Shown here: positions 43,767 through 52,904 of the stretch, piece after piece
Numbering within the stretch: position 1 is the first letter of the stretch
Layout: each line of letters starts with the position of its first letter
Assembly: GCF_007752935.1 (NCBI RefSeq)
Contig: NZ_CP036319.1
Coordinates: forward strand, 2,542,001-2,606,000
From: Crateriforma conspicua
Lineage (GTDB): Bacteria; Planctomycetota; Planctomycetia; Pirellulales; Pirellulaceae
DNA: 64,000 bases
Reading direction: 5' to 3'
The notes under the pieces: model-generated
Databases searched by the model: none
What the model saw: only the letters and a program-made list of their open reading frames with translations
Told to the model about the DNA's origin: nothing
Translations under genes and position numbers: made by a program

Positions 43767-46361
43767 TCATTCGCCCATCAGATCTCCGGCTTTGGTGGCC
43801 AGCTTGATCATTTCGGATCGGAACCCGCTGACGTCTTCGCCTTTGGCATCTTTGGCCGTTGCGATCACATCGGGCATCGTCCAGGATCCTTTGTATTCGC
43901 TGCGGCGAAGCTGCATGCCGAATCCGGCCACCGCGGCGGCGAATCGTGCATCGTCATCGGCCTGGGCAAAGGACGTCTTGATGTCTGACTTGACCGGCGT
44001 TTCGACCAGGGTGCTGGTGTCACCGTCGGGTTGCTTGTAACGAAGCTTCAACGTCATCAATTCACCGGTGGACTCGGCGTCTTCCTTCGGTTGCACGTTG
44101 GCCTGGTACTTCAGCGGATCGACCTTGGGCGGCAACGCGTCGGCTTCCACACCGGCGGGCACCAGTTCATACAAGGCTGTCACAGCGTGACCCGCTCCGA
44201 TTTCCCCGGCGTCTTTCTTGTCATCGTTAAAGTCTTCTTTGGCCAAGACGCGATTCTCATAACCGATCAAGCGATACGATGAGACCGCGGACGGGTTGAA
44301 TTCGACTTGAATCTTCACGTCCTTGGCGATGGTCACCAACGTGCTGCTGGTTTGATTGACCAAGACCTTACGGGCTTCTTTTTCGGTATCGATGAAAGCG
44401 TAGTTGCCGTTACCGCGGCCGCTGATCTGTTCCATCATTGAATCGTTATGGTTGCCCATGCCGAATCCCATCACGGTTAGAAAGATGCCGCCTTTGGATT
44501 CCTGTTCGACCATCGATACCAGGGCGTCGGTGCCGGTCGTGCCGACATTAAAGTCGCCGTCGGTGCACAGGATGACTCGATTGACGCCGTCTTTGATGAA
44601 GTGTTCACGAGCCGTTTGATAGGCCAACGCGATGCCTTGGCCACCATTGGTGCTGCCGCCGGCGGACAATTGAGTCAGCGAGCGACGAATCTTTCGCTTC
44701 TTGGATGCTGGTGTGCTTTCCAACACCAGGCCGGCGGATCCGGCGTATGTCACGATCGCGACGCGGTCATCGTCGTTCAGTTCTTTGATCAGCATCTTCA
44801 TGCCTTCTTGGACCAACGGCAGTTTGTTGGGCCGGTTCATCGATCCGCTGGTGTCCAGCAGGAACACCAAGTTGCATCGGGGACGCTGCTCGGGCTTCAT
44901 CTCTTTGCCTTTGATGGCGATCCGAGCCAGCATGTGTTTTTCATTCCATGGACAGTCCATCACGGCCACGCGGTGGGCAAACGGGTGCGCCGCGTCGTCG
45001 CGGGGTGCCGCGTAGGCGTAATCGAAGTAGTTCAGCATTTCTTCGATGCGAACGGCGTCGGGCCGTGGCAGTCGCCCGGAATTCAGATAGCTGCGGATCT
45101 TGCTGTAACTGGCCGTGTCGACGTCGATGCTGAACGTCGACAGCGGATGTTCGTCGACACGCTTGAAGGGGTTGTCGGTGATCGGTTCAAAGCGATCACC
45201 ACTGAACCCGGGACCGGTGCCTTCGGGAGTGTCCATGCCGAATCCCAGCTGCGCGGGCTCTTCTTCGGCCTCGATCATGATCCGCGGTGTCACACCCAGG
45301 CTAAGGTTCGTACCGTCCTCGGATCGAAACCGAACCTTGTCCCCGGCGATCCTTGCGCCTCCGTAAGCGCCGCCCGCCACTGGGGTACCGGCGACCGGTT
45401 GGCCGGCGGCTGGTTGGCTGGCAACAGGTTTTCCGGCCGATGGTTCACGTCCCAGAACGCGAGTTTTCGATTCGGACGTCGGTGCGGGACCACTGGTTTC
45501 TTGTCCACGCTGCATCGGCGTGATACCGCGTGCAACGCGATCGGGGACGGCAAAGTCGGCATTGTCGCCATACGAATCGGCGTCCAGTTTCAGTTTCTGG
45601 GTGACTTTGGATTCTACGTCACCGAAGGGATGGTCGACGGCGCTTCCGGATTGTGGCGATTCGTTTTGTGCGAAATCGGCAAGTTGTTTGGACGGTCGGT
45701 TGGAACGCCGAAGCGAATCCGATTCACGGTCGGCCGGGGCGACGGTGGACAACCGCGATGATTCATCTTGTTGCACGATCATGCCCAGCTCGGGAACCGC
45801 AGCGATCGTGACATCGCCGCTTTCTTGGATTTCGTACAACCCTTCTTCATCGACTGCCATGTCGTCGAATCGCATCTCCGCTTCGGCGTACTCATCGGCA
45901 GCAAATTCACCGGCGGTTTCGGCATCGGTCATGGCGACCTGACGACGAGCGGACTGGACGCTGGGGTACGCCACCAAGCCGCCGACGACCAACAGCAACG
46001 ACGCGGCGACGGCCAGTGTGACGCCGTGCTGGCGCCAGAAACCTGGGCCGCCGGTGTCGCTGGCATTCGTGTCCGTTGCGGGGGCGATGGCGGCTTCTTT
46101 GCGAATCGCGTCGCGACGATCGGCGTCCAGGCCGTCGGTGGCATCGGACAATTCGGCATAGAAGTGTTCCAGGCCACCGGTGACGGCTTTGGCTTCTTCG
46201 ACGGCGGCCGACAGCGATTCGTTGCCGGACATTTCGGCTTCGAAGGCTTGTTTGTCTTCGTCGGACATTTCGCCCAAGACATAGGCAGTCACGCGGGGAT
46301 CATCCCAGGCTTGTTGGCCGGACGATTCAAAATCGGGTTGGTTTGGTGTGTGTTCAGACAT
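43767..46361 (-). CDS. YfbK-like vWA protein fused to an anti-sigma-like N-terminus
   Basis: The 864-residue protein begins with a cytoplasmic segment (about 1-110) resembling anti-sigma factors (YVLGEMSDEDKQAFEAEMSGN), then one membrane helix (115-133). A YfbK-type N-region has NPFKRVDEHPLSTFSIDVDTASYS near residue 400, and a vWA domain has the MIDAS motif DTSGS at 503-507. A low-complexity stretch of PVAG/PVAS repeats lies at about 310-330. YfbK-like proteins commonly neighbour ECF sigma factors in planctomycetes. Here the gene for one ends upstream, and 107 bp separate them. The protein probably senses the envelope and holds the sigma factor. Confidence 0.88.
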   Translation of the reverse strand: MSEHTPNQPDFESSGQQAWDDPRVTAYVLGEMSDEDKQAFEAEMSGNESLSAAVEEAKAVTGGLEHFYAELSDATDGLDADRRDAIRKEAAIAPATDTNASDTGGPGFWRQHGVTLAVAASLLLVVGGLVAYPSVQSARRQVAMTDAETAGEFAADEYAEAEMRFDDMAVDEEGLYEIQESGDVTIAAVPELGMIVQQDESSRLSTVAPADRESDSLRRSNRPSKQLADFAQNESPQSGSAVDHPFGDVESKVTQKLKLDADSYGDNADFAVPDRVARGITPMQRGQETSGPAPTSESKTRVLGREPSAGKPVASQPAAGQPVAGTPVAGGAYGGARIAGDKVRFRSEDGTNLSLGVTPRIMIEAEEEPAQLGFGMDTPEGTGPGFSGDRFEPITDNPFKRVDEHPLSTFSIDVDTASYSKIRSYLNSGRLPRPDAVRIEEMLNYFDYAYAAPRDDAAHPFAHRVAVMDCPWNEKHMLARIAIKGKEMKPEQRPRCNLVFLLDTSGSMNRPNKLPLVQEGMKMLIKELNDDDRVAIVTYAGSAGLVLESTPASKKRKIRRSLTQLSAGGSTNGGQGIALAYQTAREHFIKDGVNRVILCTDGDFNVGTTGTDALVSMVEQESKGGIFLTVMGFGMGNHNDSMMEQISGRGNGNYAFIDTEKEARKVLVNQTSSTLVTIAKDVKIQVEFNPSAVSSYRLIGYENRVLAKEDFNDDKKDAGEIGAGHAVTALYELVPAGVEADALPPKVDPLKYQANVQPKEDAESTGELMTLKLRYKQPDGDTSTLVETPVKSDIKTSFAQADDDARFAAAVAGFGMQLRRSEYKGSWTMPDVIATAKDAKGEDVSGFRSEMIKLATKAGDLMGE

Positions 46362-46468
46362 CGGATCGACTGGGTGTGGTGTTGTTTTGTGGTATGGCCC
46401 GCATCGGTGATTGCCGCGGGCGATTGGATAGGCGGCGTCGTGGCGACCGACGCGTTGTCAGCGGCGGT

Positions 46469-46975
46469 TCACTGCGTCGCGAAGGCTTGACGCAGGTTGC
46501 GGACGGCGGTGTGCAGTTGGACGCCGACGTTGTTGACCGTCAGCCCGGTGACTTCGGCGATTTCGCGATAGGACAGGCCGCCTTGCATGCGGAGTCGCAA
46601 GATTTCTTGTTGGCGATCGCTTAGCCGGTCGATCATCGCGGCCAAGCGGTCGCATTGTTCCGATTCATCGGCCAGTTGTTCGGCGGGTGGGCCTGGATCG
46701 GGAAGCGTCGTTTCGAACGCTTCGATGGGCTGGGGGGACTTGGTTCGTTGCATATCGATCACTCGGGTACGGCAGACGAAGAACAGCCAAGCCGCCAATC
46801 GGGATCGGATTTTGCGTCGATCGGCGCGACACAGTCGCAGGAATGTTTCCTGGACCGCGTCTTGGGCCGATTGCCGGTCGCCGCGCATCATGCGGGTGGC
46901 GTAAGCCAGCAGCGGCCGTTCGAAACGGTCGACGATGGATTCCATGGAATCTTCCGAAAAATCGCTCGCGTTCAT
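46469..46975 (-). CDS. ECF RNA polymerase sigma factor
   Basis: The 168-residue sigma-70 family protein lacks regions 1 and 3. Region 2 includes LAYATRMMRGDRQSAQDAVQETFLRLC and WLFFVCRTRVIDMQR. Region 4 has LSDRQQEILRLRMQGGLSYREIAEVTGLTVNNVGVQLHTAVRNLR with the helix-turn-helix. It is followed on the same strand by the vWA protein with an anti-sigma-like N-terminus, its probable regulator. The 46976-47224 gap towards manC likely contains its own promoter and is AT-rich around 47085-47105. The ATG at 46975 is preferred over TTG 46990. Confidence 0.93.
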   Translation of the reverse strand: MNASDFSEDSMESIVDRFERPLLAYATRMMRGDRQSAQDAVQETFLRLCRADRRKIRSRLAAWLFFVCRTRVIDMQRTKSPQPIEAFETTLPDPGPPAEQLADESEQCDRLAAMIDRLSDRQQEILRLRMQGGLSYREIAEVTGLTVNNVGVQLHTAVRNLRQAFATQ

Positions 46976-47224
46976 TCTTTTTCGGTTCAAGATTCGGTGG
47001 ACACGAAAAGACGGTGGCTGGCCGGAGACACGGGGCGAAATCCCCTCCGGCGATCAGAACAACGATCAGGGTGGCGGTTTCTTAGCAAAAATTTTTGTAG
47101 ATTGCTGTCCGCGAGCGTTTTGCTGCGGGTCGGACCCCAAACGTGATCCGCTGGCGGCCCCGATGCCGGCCGGTTCGCCCGACGGCCATTCACATTTCCA
47201 TCATCTACGAAATTCGATTGACCC

Positions 47225-48301
47225 ATGCTGCACGCTGTGATCATGGCCGGAGGAAGCGGCACTCGTTTTTGGCCCGCAAGCCGAAAGCATAAGCCCAAAC
47301 AGTTGCTGAATCTGGCCGGGCCGCGAACGATGATCCAGTCCACGCTGGACCGTCTGGGCGACTTGGTGCCGCCGCAACGCCAACGCGTCATCACCAACCA
47401 AGTCTTGGTGGATGAGATTCGCAAACAGTTGCCCGATTTGCCGCCGGAAAACGTGGTCGGCGAACCTTGCAAACGCGACACGGCCCCGTGTGTCGGGCTG
47501 GCGGCGGCGCTGGTGTCCCACGATGACGAAGACGCCACGATGTTGGTGATGCCGTCGGACCACGTGATCGCCGACCCCGCGGCCTTTCGTGACGCCGTCC
47601 AGGCCGGACAGCGGTTGATCGACGAAGACCCCGATCGCATCGTGACGTTCGGGATCCGGCCGACGTATCCGGCCGAATCGTTCGGATATATCCATCGTGG
47701 CGAGCCGATCGCGGCGGTGGGCGGCAAAGCCTTTTACGTCAAACGTTTCCGTGAAAAGCCCAGTCGTGCGACGGCCGAGGATTACCTGTCGACGGGCGAA
47801 TTCTATTGGAACAGCGGGATTTTCATGTGGCGAGCTTCGCTGATCCGCGACGCGTTGGCCCGACACCAGCCCGACATGCACGGTCACCTGCAAACGATCG
47901 CCGATGCCATTGGCCGACCCGATTATGCCGATGTTTTGGAACGTGAGTTCACGGCCATCGACGGCACGTCAATCGACTATGCGGTGATGGAACGTCACCC
48001 GAACGTCGTCGTCATCGAAGCGCCGTTTCCTTGGGACGATTTGGGCAGCTGGCAATCGCTGTCTCGCTTGCACGAGCCGGATGATCACGGCAACACCGTC
48101 GTCGCCAACCATATCGGTATCGACACCGGCGGGACGATTGTGCACGGTGACCCCGATCACACGATTGTGACCATCGACGTGGAAGACTTGGTGATCGTTC
48201 AAACCAAGGACGCAACGTTGGTGGCACACAAGAATGCCGAAGAACGTGTCCGCGAAGCGGTTGCCGAGCTGCAAAAACGTGGATCGGATTCACTGTTGTG
48301 A
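47225..48301 (+). CDS. manC: mannose-1-phosphate guanylyltransferase
   Basis: Makes GDP-mannose from mannose 1-phosphate and GTP for polysaccharides and glycosylation. The 358-residue protein has the nucleotidyltransferase start VIMAGGSGTRFWPASRKHKPKQLL (residues 5-28), VMPSDHVI, the YIHRGEPI/FREKPSRATAEDYL region and FYWNSGIFMWRA. It lacks the C-terminal phosphomannose isomerase domain of bifunctional enzymes. It is divergent from the ECF sigma gene. The metallopeptidase gene begins 98 bp downstream in the same direction. Confidence 0.94.
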   Translation: MLHAVIMAGGSGTRFWPASRKHKPKQLLNLAGPRTMIQSTLDRLGDLVPPQRQRVITNQVLVDEIRKQLPDLPPENVVGEPCKRDTAPCVGLAAALVSHDDEDATMLVMPSDHVIADPAAFRDAVQAGQRLIDEDPDRIVTFGIRPTYPAESFGYIHRGEPIAAVGGKAFYVKRFREKPSRATAEDYLSTGEFYWNSGIFMWRASLIRDALARHQPDMHGHLQTIADAIGRPDYADVLEREFTAIDGTSIDYAVMERHPNVVVIEAPFPWDDLGSWQSLSRLHEPDDHGNTVVANHIGIDTGGTIVHGDPDHTIVTIDVEDLVIVQTKDATLVAHKNAEERVREAVAELQKRGSDSLL

Positions 48302-48398
48302 ATACACTTTGCGGTGAAGTCTTTGCCGACGCGACGGACATGCGTTTCGTGCGCCCGGCACTTGCCGCCTGATCGAACATCACCGCCTCGGATTGCTG

Positions 48399-49421
48399 AT
48401 GCCCAAGCGTAAGTTGAATCTCGCCAGGATGAGCGACGACGACTTGCTGGATCTCCGAGTGTGCGAGTTGCCGCTGAAGCTGAAAGACACCCCGCTTCAG
48501 GAACGCGTCGATCAGCTTTATGACGAATTGGCCCAGCGTGGAATTACATTCCGCCCGCATTGTTGGCTGAGCGACGATTGGTACAGCCCCGACGGCATCC
48601 CGGGGATCGCGATCCCGTTCTATCTGGCCCACCCGCGGCTGATGCGGCTGGAACGCCAGCAGTTGCTGGAGGTCGAAGGCGGTACGAAGCAGTGGTGCAT
48701 GAAGATTCTGCGTCACGAAGCCGGTCACGCGATCGATACGGCATACCGACTGCGACGCAAAGCCGCGTTTCGTCGTGTCTTTGGCCGGGTTTCCCAGCCG
48801 TATCGTGAATATTACCAGCCGATGCCGTCCAGCCGTGACTATGTGCTGCACCTGGAAATGTGGTACGCCCAAGCTCATCCGCTGGAGGATTTCGCGGAAA
48901 CCTTTGCCGTCTGGCTGCGTCCCGGGTCGCGTTGGCGTGCGACGTACAAGGACTGGCCGGCACTGAAGAAGCTGGAACAAGTCGACCGGTTCATGAAGTC
49001 CGTGGCGGGCACCAAACCGGTCGTGACATCGCGTCGCGCCGACGAACCGCTATCCAGGATTCGCAAAACCCTGCGTGAACACTATGCTTCCAAGCGTCGA
49101 CATTACGGTTTGGACATCCCCAGCGTCTACGATGCCGATCTGCGTCGCCTGTTCGACGGATCCATCAGTTCGCGCCGTGCCCCCACGGCGGCCGCGTTCC
49201 TGAGCAAGGTGCGCGGCGAAATTCGTCGCGTGGTGGCTCGTTGGACCGGCGAATACACCTACACGATCGACCAAGTGATCCAGGAAATGATCGAACGCTG
49301 CCGAGAAATGGAGTTGCGTGTCGGCGGACCCGCGGAGGACGTCAAGCGGGATGCGATGATCCTGGTCGCCGTGCGGACGACTCATTTCATGCACGAAGGA
49401 CGACATCGCGTCGTGGTTTGA
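48399..49421 (+). CDS. putative zinc-binding metallopeptidase
   Basis: The 340-residue cytoplasmic protein has RHEAGHAIDTAY with the HExxH motif at 106-110 and a likely third ligand Glu167 in HPLEDFAETFAVWL, spaced as in gluzincin peptidases. Before it, WLSDDWYSPDGIPGIAIPFYLAHP resembles proteins annotated 'putative zinc-binding metallopeptidase'. There is no signal peptide. The TTG at 48393 is a possible start, but ATG 48399 is preferred. The ATP-grasp gene begins 12 bp after the stop, so the pair is surely one operon and may make and cut the same amide bond. Confidence 0.8.
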   Translation: MPKRKLNLARMSDDDLLDLRVCELPLKLKDTPLQERVDQLYDELAQRGITFRPHCWLSDDWYSPDGIPGIAIPFYLAHPRLMRLERQQLLEVEGGTKQWCMKILRHEAGHAIDTAYRLRRKAAFRRVFGRVSQPYREYYQPMPSSRDYVLHLEMWYAQAHPLEDFAETFAVWLRPGSRWRATYKDWPALKKLEQVDRFMKSVAGTKPVVTSRRADEPLSRIRKTLREHYASKRRHYGLDIPSVYDADLRRLFDGSISSRRAPTAAAFLSKVRGEIRRVVARWTGEYTYTIDQVIQEMIERCREMELRVGGPAEDVKRDAMILVAVRTTHFMHEGRHRVVV

Positions 49422-49432
49422 TCGGTTGCAAG

Positions 49433-50461
49433 ATGCGTAAACTTCGAATCCTGCTGTTGGTCCGTGAAGGCCACGTTCCGCCGGACACATTGGACGGCGT
49501 CACGGAAAAAGAACTGGACGCCTGGAAAGCGGAATTCGACGTTTGCGAAACCCTGCGGTGTCTGGGACATGAGGTCATTCCGCTGGGCGTGTATGACGAT
49601 CTGGGCCCGATCCGAAAGGCGTTGCTGGAACAGAGTCCTGACATCACGTTCATGCTGTTGGAAGAATTCCACGGCGTCGCGATCTATGACTTTGCGATCA
49701 TCAGTTATTTGGAACTGATGCAGCAAGCCTACACGGGATGCAATCCCCGAGGGCTGTTGCTGAGCAAAGACAAGGCGCTGTCGAAAAAGATCTTGTCGTA
49801 TCACCGCATCCCGACACCACGTTTCGCCGTTTTTCCCAAAGGCCGCATCGTTCACCGGCCCAAACGTTTGACGTTTCCCCTGTTTGTCAAATCGGTCATT
49901 GAAGATGCCAGTTTCGGAATCAGCCAAGCATCGATCGTTCAAACCGACCAACAGTTGGCCGAACGCGTCAACTTTATCCATGAAAAGACGGGCGATGACG
50001 CGATCGCCGAACAGTACATCGAAGGTCGCGAGCTTTACGTCGGCGTGATCGGCAACCAACGGCTTCAAACGTTTCCCGCCTGGGAAATGGACTTCGGCAA
50101 AATGCCGGAGGAGATGGCGAAGATTGCGACGCAACACGTCAAGTTCAATCACAAGTACCAGGAAAAACACGGCATCACCACTCACGCGGCCACCGACTTG
50201 GACGATGCCATGCAAGCCCGAATCGCCAAGGTTTGCAAACGCGTTTATCGGGCGCTGCACATGAGCGGTTACGCTCGGATGGATCTGCGACTCAGTCCGT
50301 CAGGCGAGATCTATGTGATCGAATCCAATGCAAATCCGAACATCGAATACGGGGAAGATTTTGCGGAATCTGCTGAAACCGGCGGTGTGAATTACGAACA
50401 GTTGCTGCAGCGGATTTTGAACTTGGGGCTGAGCTACAAGCCGGCTTGGATGGCCGGATGA
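49433..50461 (+). CDS. ATP-grasp ligase (D-Ala-D-Ala ligase-like)
   Basis: The 342-residue enzyme has an N-terminal domain LRILLLVREGHVPPD, an ATP-binding lysine region LFVKSVIEDASFGISQASIV, the DDAIAEQYIEGRELYVGVIG segment, and the Mg-binding end YVIESNANPNIEYGEDFA, which differs from the EVNTLPG of true D-alanine ligases. A peptide or amino-acid amide ligase is likely, while the substrate is unknown. It starts 12 bp after the metallopeptidase stop. The frame is open from 49241 but that part overlaps the upstream gene. Confidence 0.85.
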   Translation: MRKLRILLLVREGHVPPDTLDGVTEKELDAWKAEFDVCETLRCLGHEVIPLGVYDDLGPIRKALLEQSPDITFMLLEEFHGVAIYDFAIISYLELMQQAYTGCNPRGLLLSKDKALSKKILSYHRIPTPRFAVFPKGRIVHRPKRLTFPLFVKSVIEDASFGISQASIVQTDQQLAERVNFIHEKTGDDAIAEQYIEGRELYVGVIGNQRLQTFPAWEMDFGKMPEEMAKIATQHVKFNHKYQEKHGITTHAATDLDDAMQARIAKVCKRVYRALHMSGYARMDLRLSPSGEIYVIESNANPNIEYGEDFAESAETGGVNYEQLLQRILNLGLSYKPAWMAG

Positions 50462-50503
50462 TGCGCCAGCCGCGGCGGCTTGAATCGGCATTTGCCGTTT
50501 AGA

Positions 50504-50614
50504 TTCACCCTCCCTCCAGGAGGGTCGGGATCGAGGAACGAGATTCCGGGGAGGGTTCTTCTGCCGGCGCACCCTCCCCTCGCTAAGGCTCGACCCTCCC
50601 GGAGGGAGGGTGAA
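50504..50614. repeat. 111-bp palindromic repeat element, copy B
   Basis: Inverted relative to copy A (43431-43545). Ends ttcaccctccctccagg and ggagggagggtgaa are inverted repeats. It lies in the convergent gap 50462-50684 between the ATP-grasp gene and the SHD1 gene, the same kind of place as copy A. Nothing else is recognised in that gap. Confidence 0.9.
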
Positions 50615-50684
50615 AATCAGAAGGGGGCGTGAATTGCGTTTTGCGGACTCAACCCGACGCTATCACGTTCGGCATCACCATGCT

Positions 50685-52790
50685 TTACATGTCGCGGATG
50701 CCTTGGATGGAAACCATGCTGTTGCCGAAGCCTTTTTGGTATTCCAGTTTCAGAATCTGTTCGGGCAACTCCATGTTCTCGAAAACGCCGGTGTTGGGTT
50801 TTTCGTTTTCGCGAGCGATCTGCTTCAGTGTTTTGTCGCCGCGAACGAAGAACGGCATGCTGCTGCGACTGCTGCGAGTCCACAGGGTATCGCTGCCCTG
50901 AACCACATCCACCTTGCTGATGTAGGGTGTGAACTTCACTTCGGTGGTCCCGAAGTTTCCGAACTCTCGATAGGAACGTTCTTCGGTTTTGCCACGAGTC
51001 ACCGAAGCGTTCAGCTTCGTCGGTGCATCGGATGCGACGCGGTAGCCCGCTTTTTCAATCGCCGCTTCGATCCAGCTGCGGATTTGATTCGTCGTTGCAC
51101 CGGGGCCGGATCCTGTCACGTTCACCGCGATCGAATCACCCTGTGACACGGCGGCCAAATCACCGACTTCGCGATCCGCCGCTTCGATCGCCTTTTCATG
51201 TGGCAAACGAACGATGCCCACACTGCCATCGTTGACCACCGGGTACAGGCCTTCGAAAATTCGGTCGGCGTATTCGATGGGCTCTCCCTGCATTTGATAG
51301 TTCCAAACGATCAGGTTGCGTTTCAGGCTTAACACCGGCCCGGTCGGTAACAGCAGGAACGATTGACCGTACCAAGGCAACTGGCCGCCGTGTTTGGACA
51401 GTGGCACATTGGCCTCGTGTTCCAGCAAGACTTCGCCGGTGGCGACTTCGAACACCCGGACCTTGTTGCCTTCGGACAAGGCGATGCGTTTGGCGTCGGG
51501 GGAAAAGCCCATCGATACCGAGCCGATTTTTCCACACGGGACCGAACCGATTTGTTGACCGGTCGCGGTTTCGACGATCGCGATTTGTTCGCCGGTGGTA
51601 TCGGCAACGGCGGTGTATCGTCCGCCGGCCGAAACGGCGGGTTCGTTGAACATCGTTTGGGCACAGGTCCAGACCGTGGATCGATTGCGATAGTTGATCA
51701 CGCGGATGGTTTGGCCATAGACCACCACGGCGATGCCGCCGGGAAGCACGCGTCGATAACGCACGTAGTCTTTCTTGTTGGAATCGCCGGGGAACATGTC
51801 CCAAGTCATCGCGATGCGGGGCGACCCGTCGGTCAGGCCGGTCATGATGCCAAGGCCGCTGGATTGGGTGCCCTGGGCCGCGTCAAAGATGATCAGGGCG
51901 TCACCGGTCCCAGGATCCGCCGACGCGATCCCGAACGAACGGCCCGTGCATTCGGCGACTTGTTGGGCCGAGCCACGACGTCCGTCGATGCGAAAGACTT
52001 TGGTGAACTTGTCATTGTTCGACCAGCTGGATTTCAGACAACACGCCAGCGTGGACCCGTCGCTGCCGACGATGAACGGCCGCGTCATGTCTTCGCGAAA
52101 CTCTTTTTTCGTCACGTTCAACGCGGCGTTGCCCAAAGCGGAAAAGTCGTACGGTGTGGTGTCCGCTTGGATCGACGCCGGGGGGCTCATGTTGGTCAGC
52201 AACAGCTTTTTGCCTTCGGGCAGTTTCACGGCCTGTGGGACGGACAACTGAGCCACACCGCCGAACGAACGCGACGGCGACGCACCGCCATTGCTGCTGG
52301 GTGCAAAAGACGAACCGGTCGCGGGCATGCTCGTGCCGCCGGCGAACGGATTCGGATCGGCCGTGTCCATCAGGGCCAAGTATTCCTGGTCGCCGATGGA
52401 CAGCTTTTCGATCGGAACGTTGATCACCCGACCGTCTTCCTTGCGGAGCGTTGCCATCGTCGCCGACTGTTCGACCAAGGTCGCTTTCACGCTGAACGAA
52501 CCCGATGCATCGGTCCACATCCGCATCGAATCATCCGCCGCGGGTGCCGAAGCCGACGCTTTGGCCTGAGACGCCAGTACGACGACTTTCGATTTTCGGC
52601 CGCCGTTGTCGACTTCGATGACCAAAAATTTGCCACCGCCGCGAACGTCCGACACCACACCTTCGCCGGATGATCCGGCGCGAGAAAAGGTCACTCGGTC
52701 GCCGACTTCGAACGCCAACACGGGCGTCAGGGTCATCAAAGCCGTCAATAGAAACGCCGTCAGTCGACAGCCGCAGATCGATGGAGACAT
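50685..52790 (-). CDS. exported SHD1-domain, beta-propeller-like protein
   Basis: The 701-residue protein has a signal peptide ending VLAFEVG. The segment at 90-140, RMWTDASGSFSVKATLVEQ to IEKLSIGDQEYLAL, matches the SLA1 homology domain 1 seen in yeast endocytic adaptors and in many planctomycete proteins. After a Ser/Pro linker, a WD40-like region (about 210-520) shows repeated short strands such as VSMGFSPDAKRIALSEGNKVRVFEVATGEVLLEH. The C-terminal 170 residues are not recognised. It is probably envelope-located, and the ligand of the SHD1 domain is unknown. It is the last gene of a long minus-strand run. Confidence 0.85.
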   Translation of the reverse strand: MSPSICGCRLTAFLLTALMTLTPVLAFEVGDRVTFSRAGSSGEGVVSDVRGGGKFLVIEVDNGGRKSKVVVLASQAKASASAPAADDSMRMWTDASGSFSVKATLVEQSATMATLRKEDGRVINVPIEKLSIGDQEYLALMDTADPNPFAGGTSMPATGSSFAPSSNGGASPSRSFGGVAQLSVPQAVKLPEGKKLLLTNMSPPASIQADTTPYDFSALGNAALNVTKKEFREDMTRPFIVGSDGSTLACCLKSSWSNNDKFTKVFRIDGRRGSAQQVAECTGRSFGIASADPGTGDALIIFDAAQGTQSSGLGIMTGLTDGSPRIAMTWDMFPGDSNKKDYVRYRRVLPGGIAVVVYGQTIRVINYRNRSTVWTCAQTMFNEPAVSAGGRYTAVADTTGEQIAIVETATGQQIGSVPCGKIGSVSMGFSPDAKRIALSEGNKVRVFEVATGEVLLEHEANVPLSKHGGQLPWYGQSFLLLPTGPVLSLKRNLIVWNYQMQGEPIEYADRIFEGLYPVVNDGSVGIVRLPHEKAIEAADREVGDLAAVSQGDSIAVNVTGSGPGATTNQIRSWIEAAIEKAGYRVASDAPTKLNASVTRGKTEERSYREFGNFGTTEVKFTPYISKVDVVQGSDTLWTRSSRSSMPFFVRGDKTLKQIARENEKPNTGVFENMELPEQILKLEYQKGFGNSMVSIQGIRDM

Positions 52791-52904
52791 AGTGCAAGTC
52801 CGTGGCAGCGGAACGGAAAAGAAATGCCAGAAAGGAGAACCCTTGGCAGTTTAACCCAGTGGCATCGCCGGCGCATGGTGCGTCGGCGTTTCCAGGGGGG
52901 CAAA

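Noticed and set aside
43735-43775. hairpin (gatgaggatgatc/gatcctcat) as terminator of the vWA gene
   Set aside because: Arms pair imperfectly and the sequence after the stem lacks a T-run, so I do not call it a terminator.
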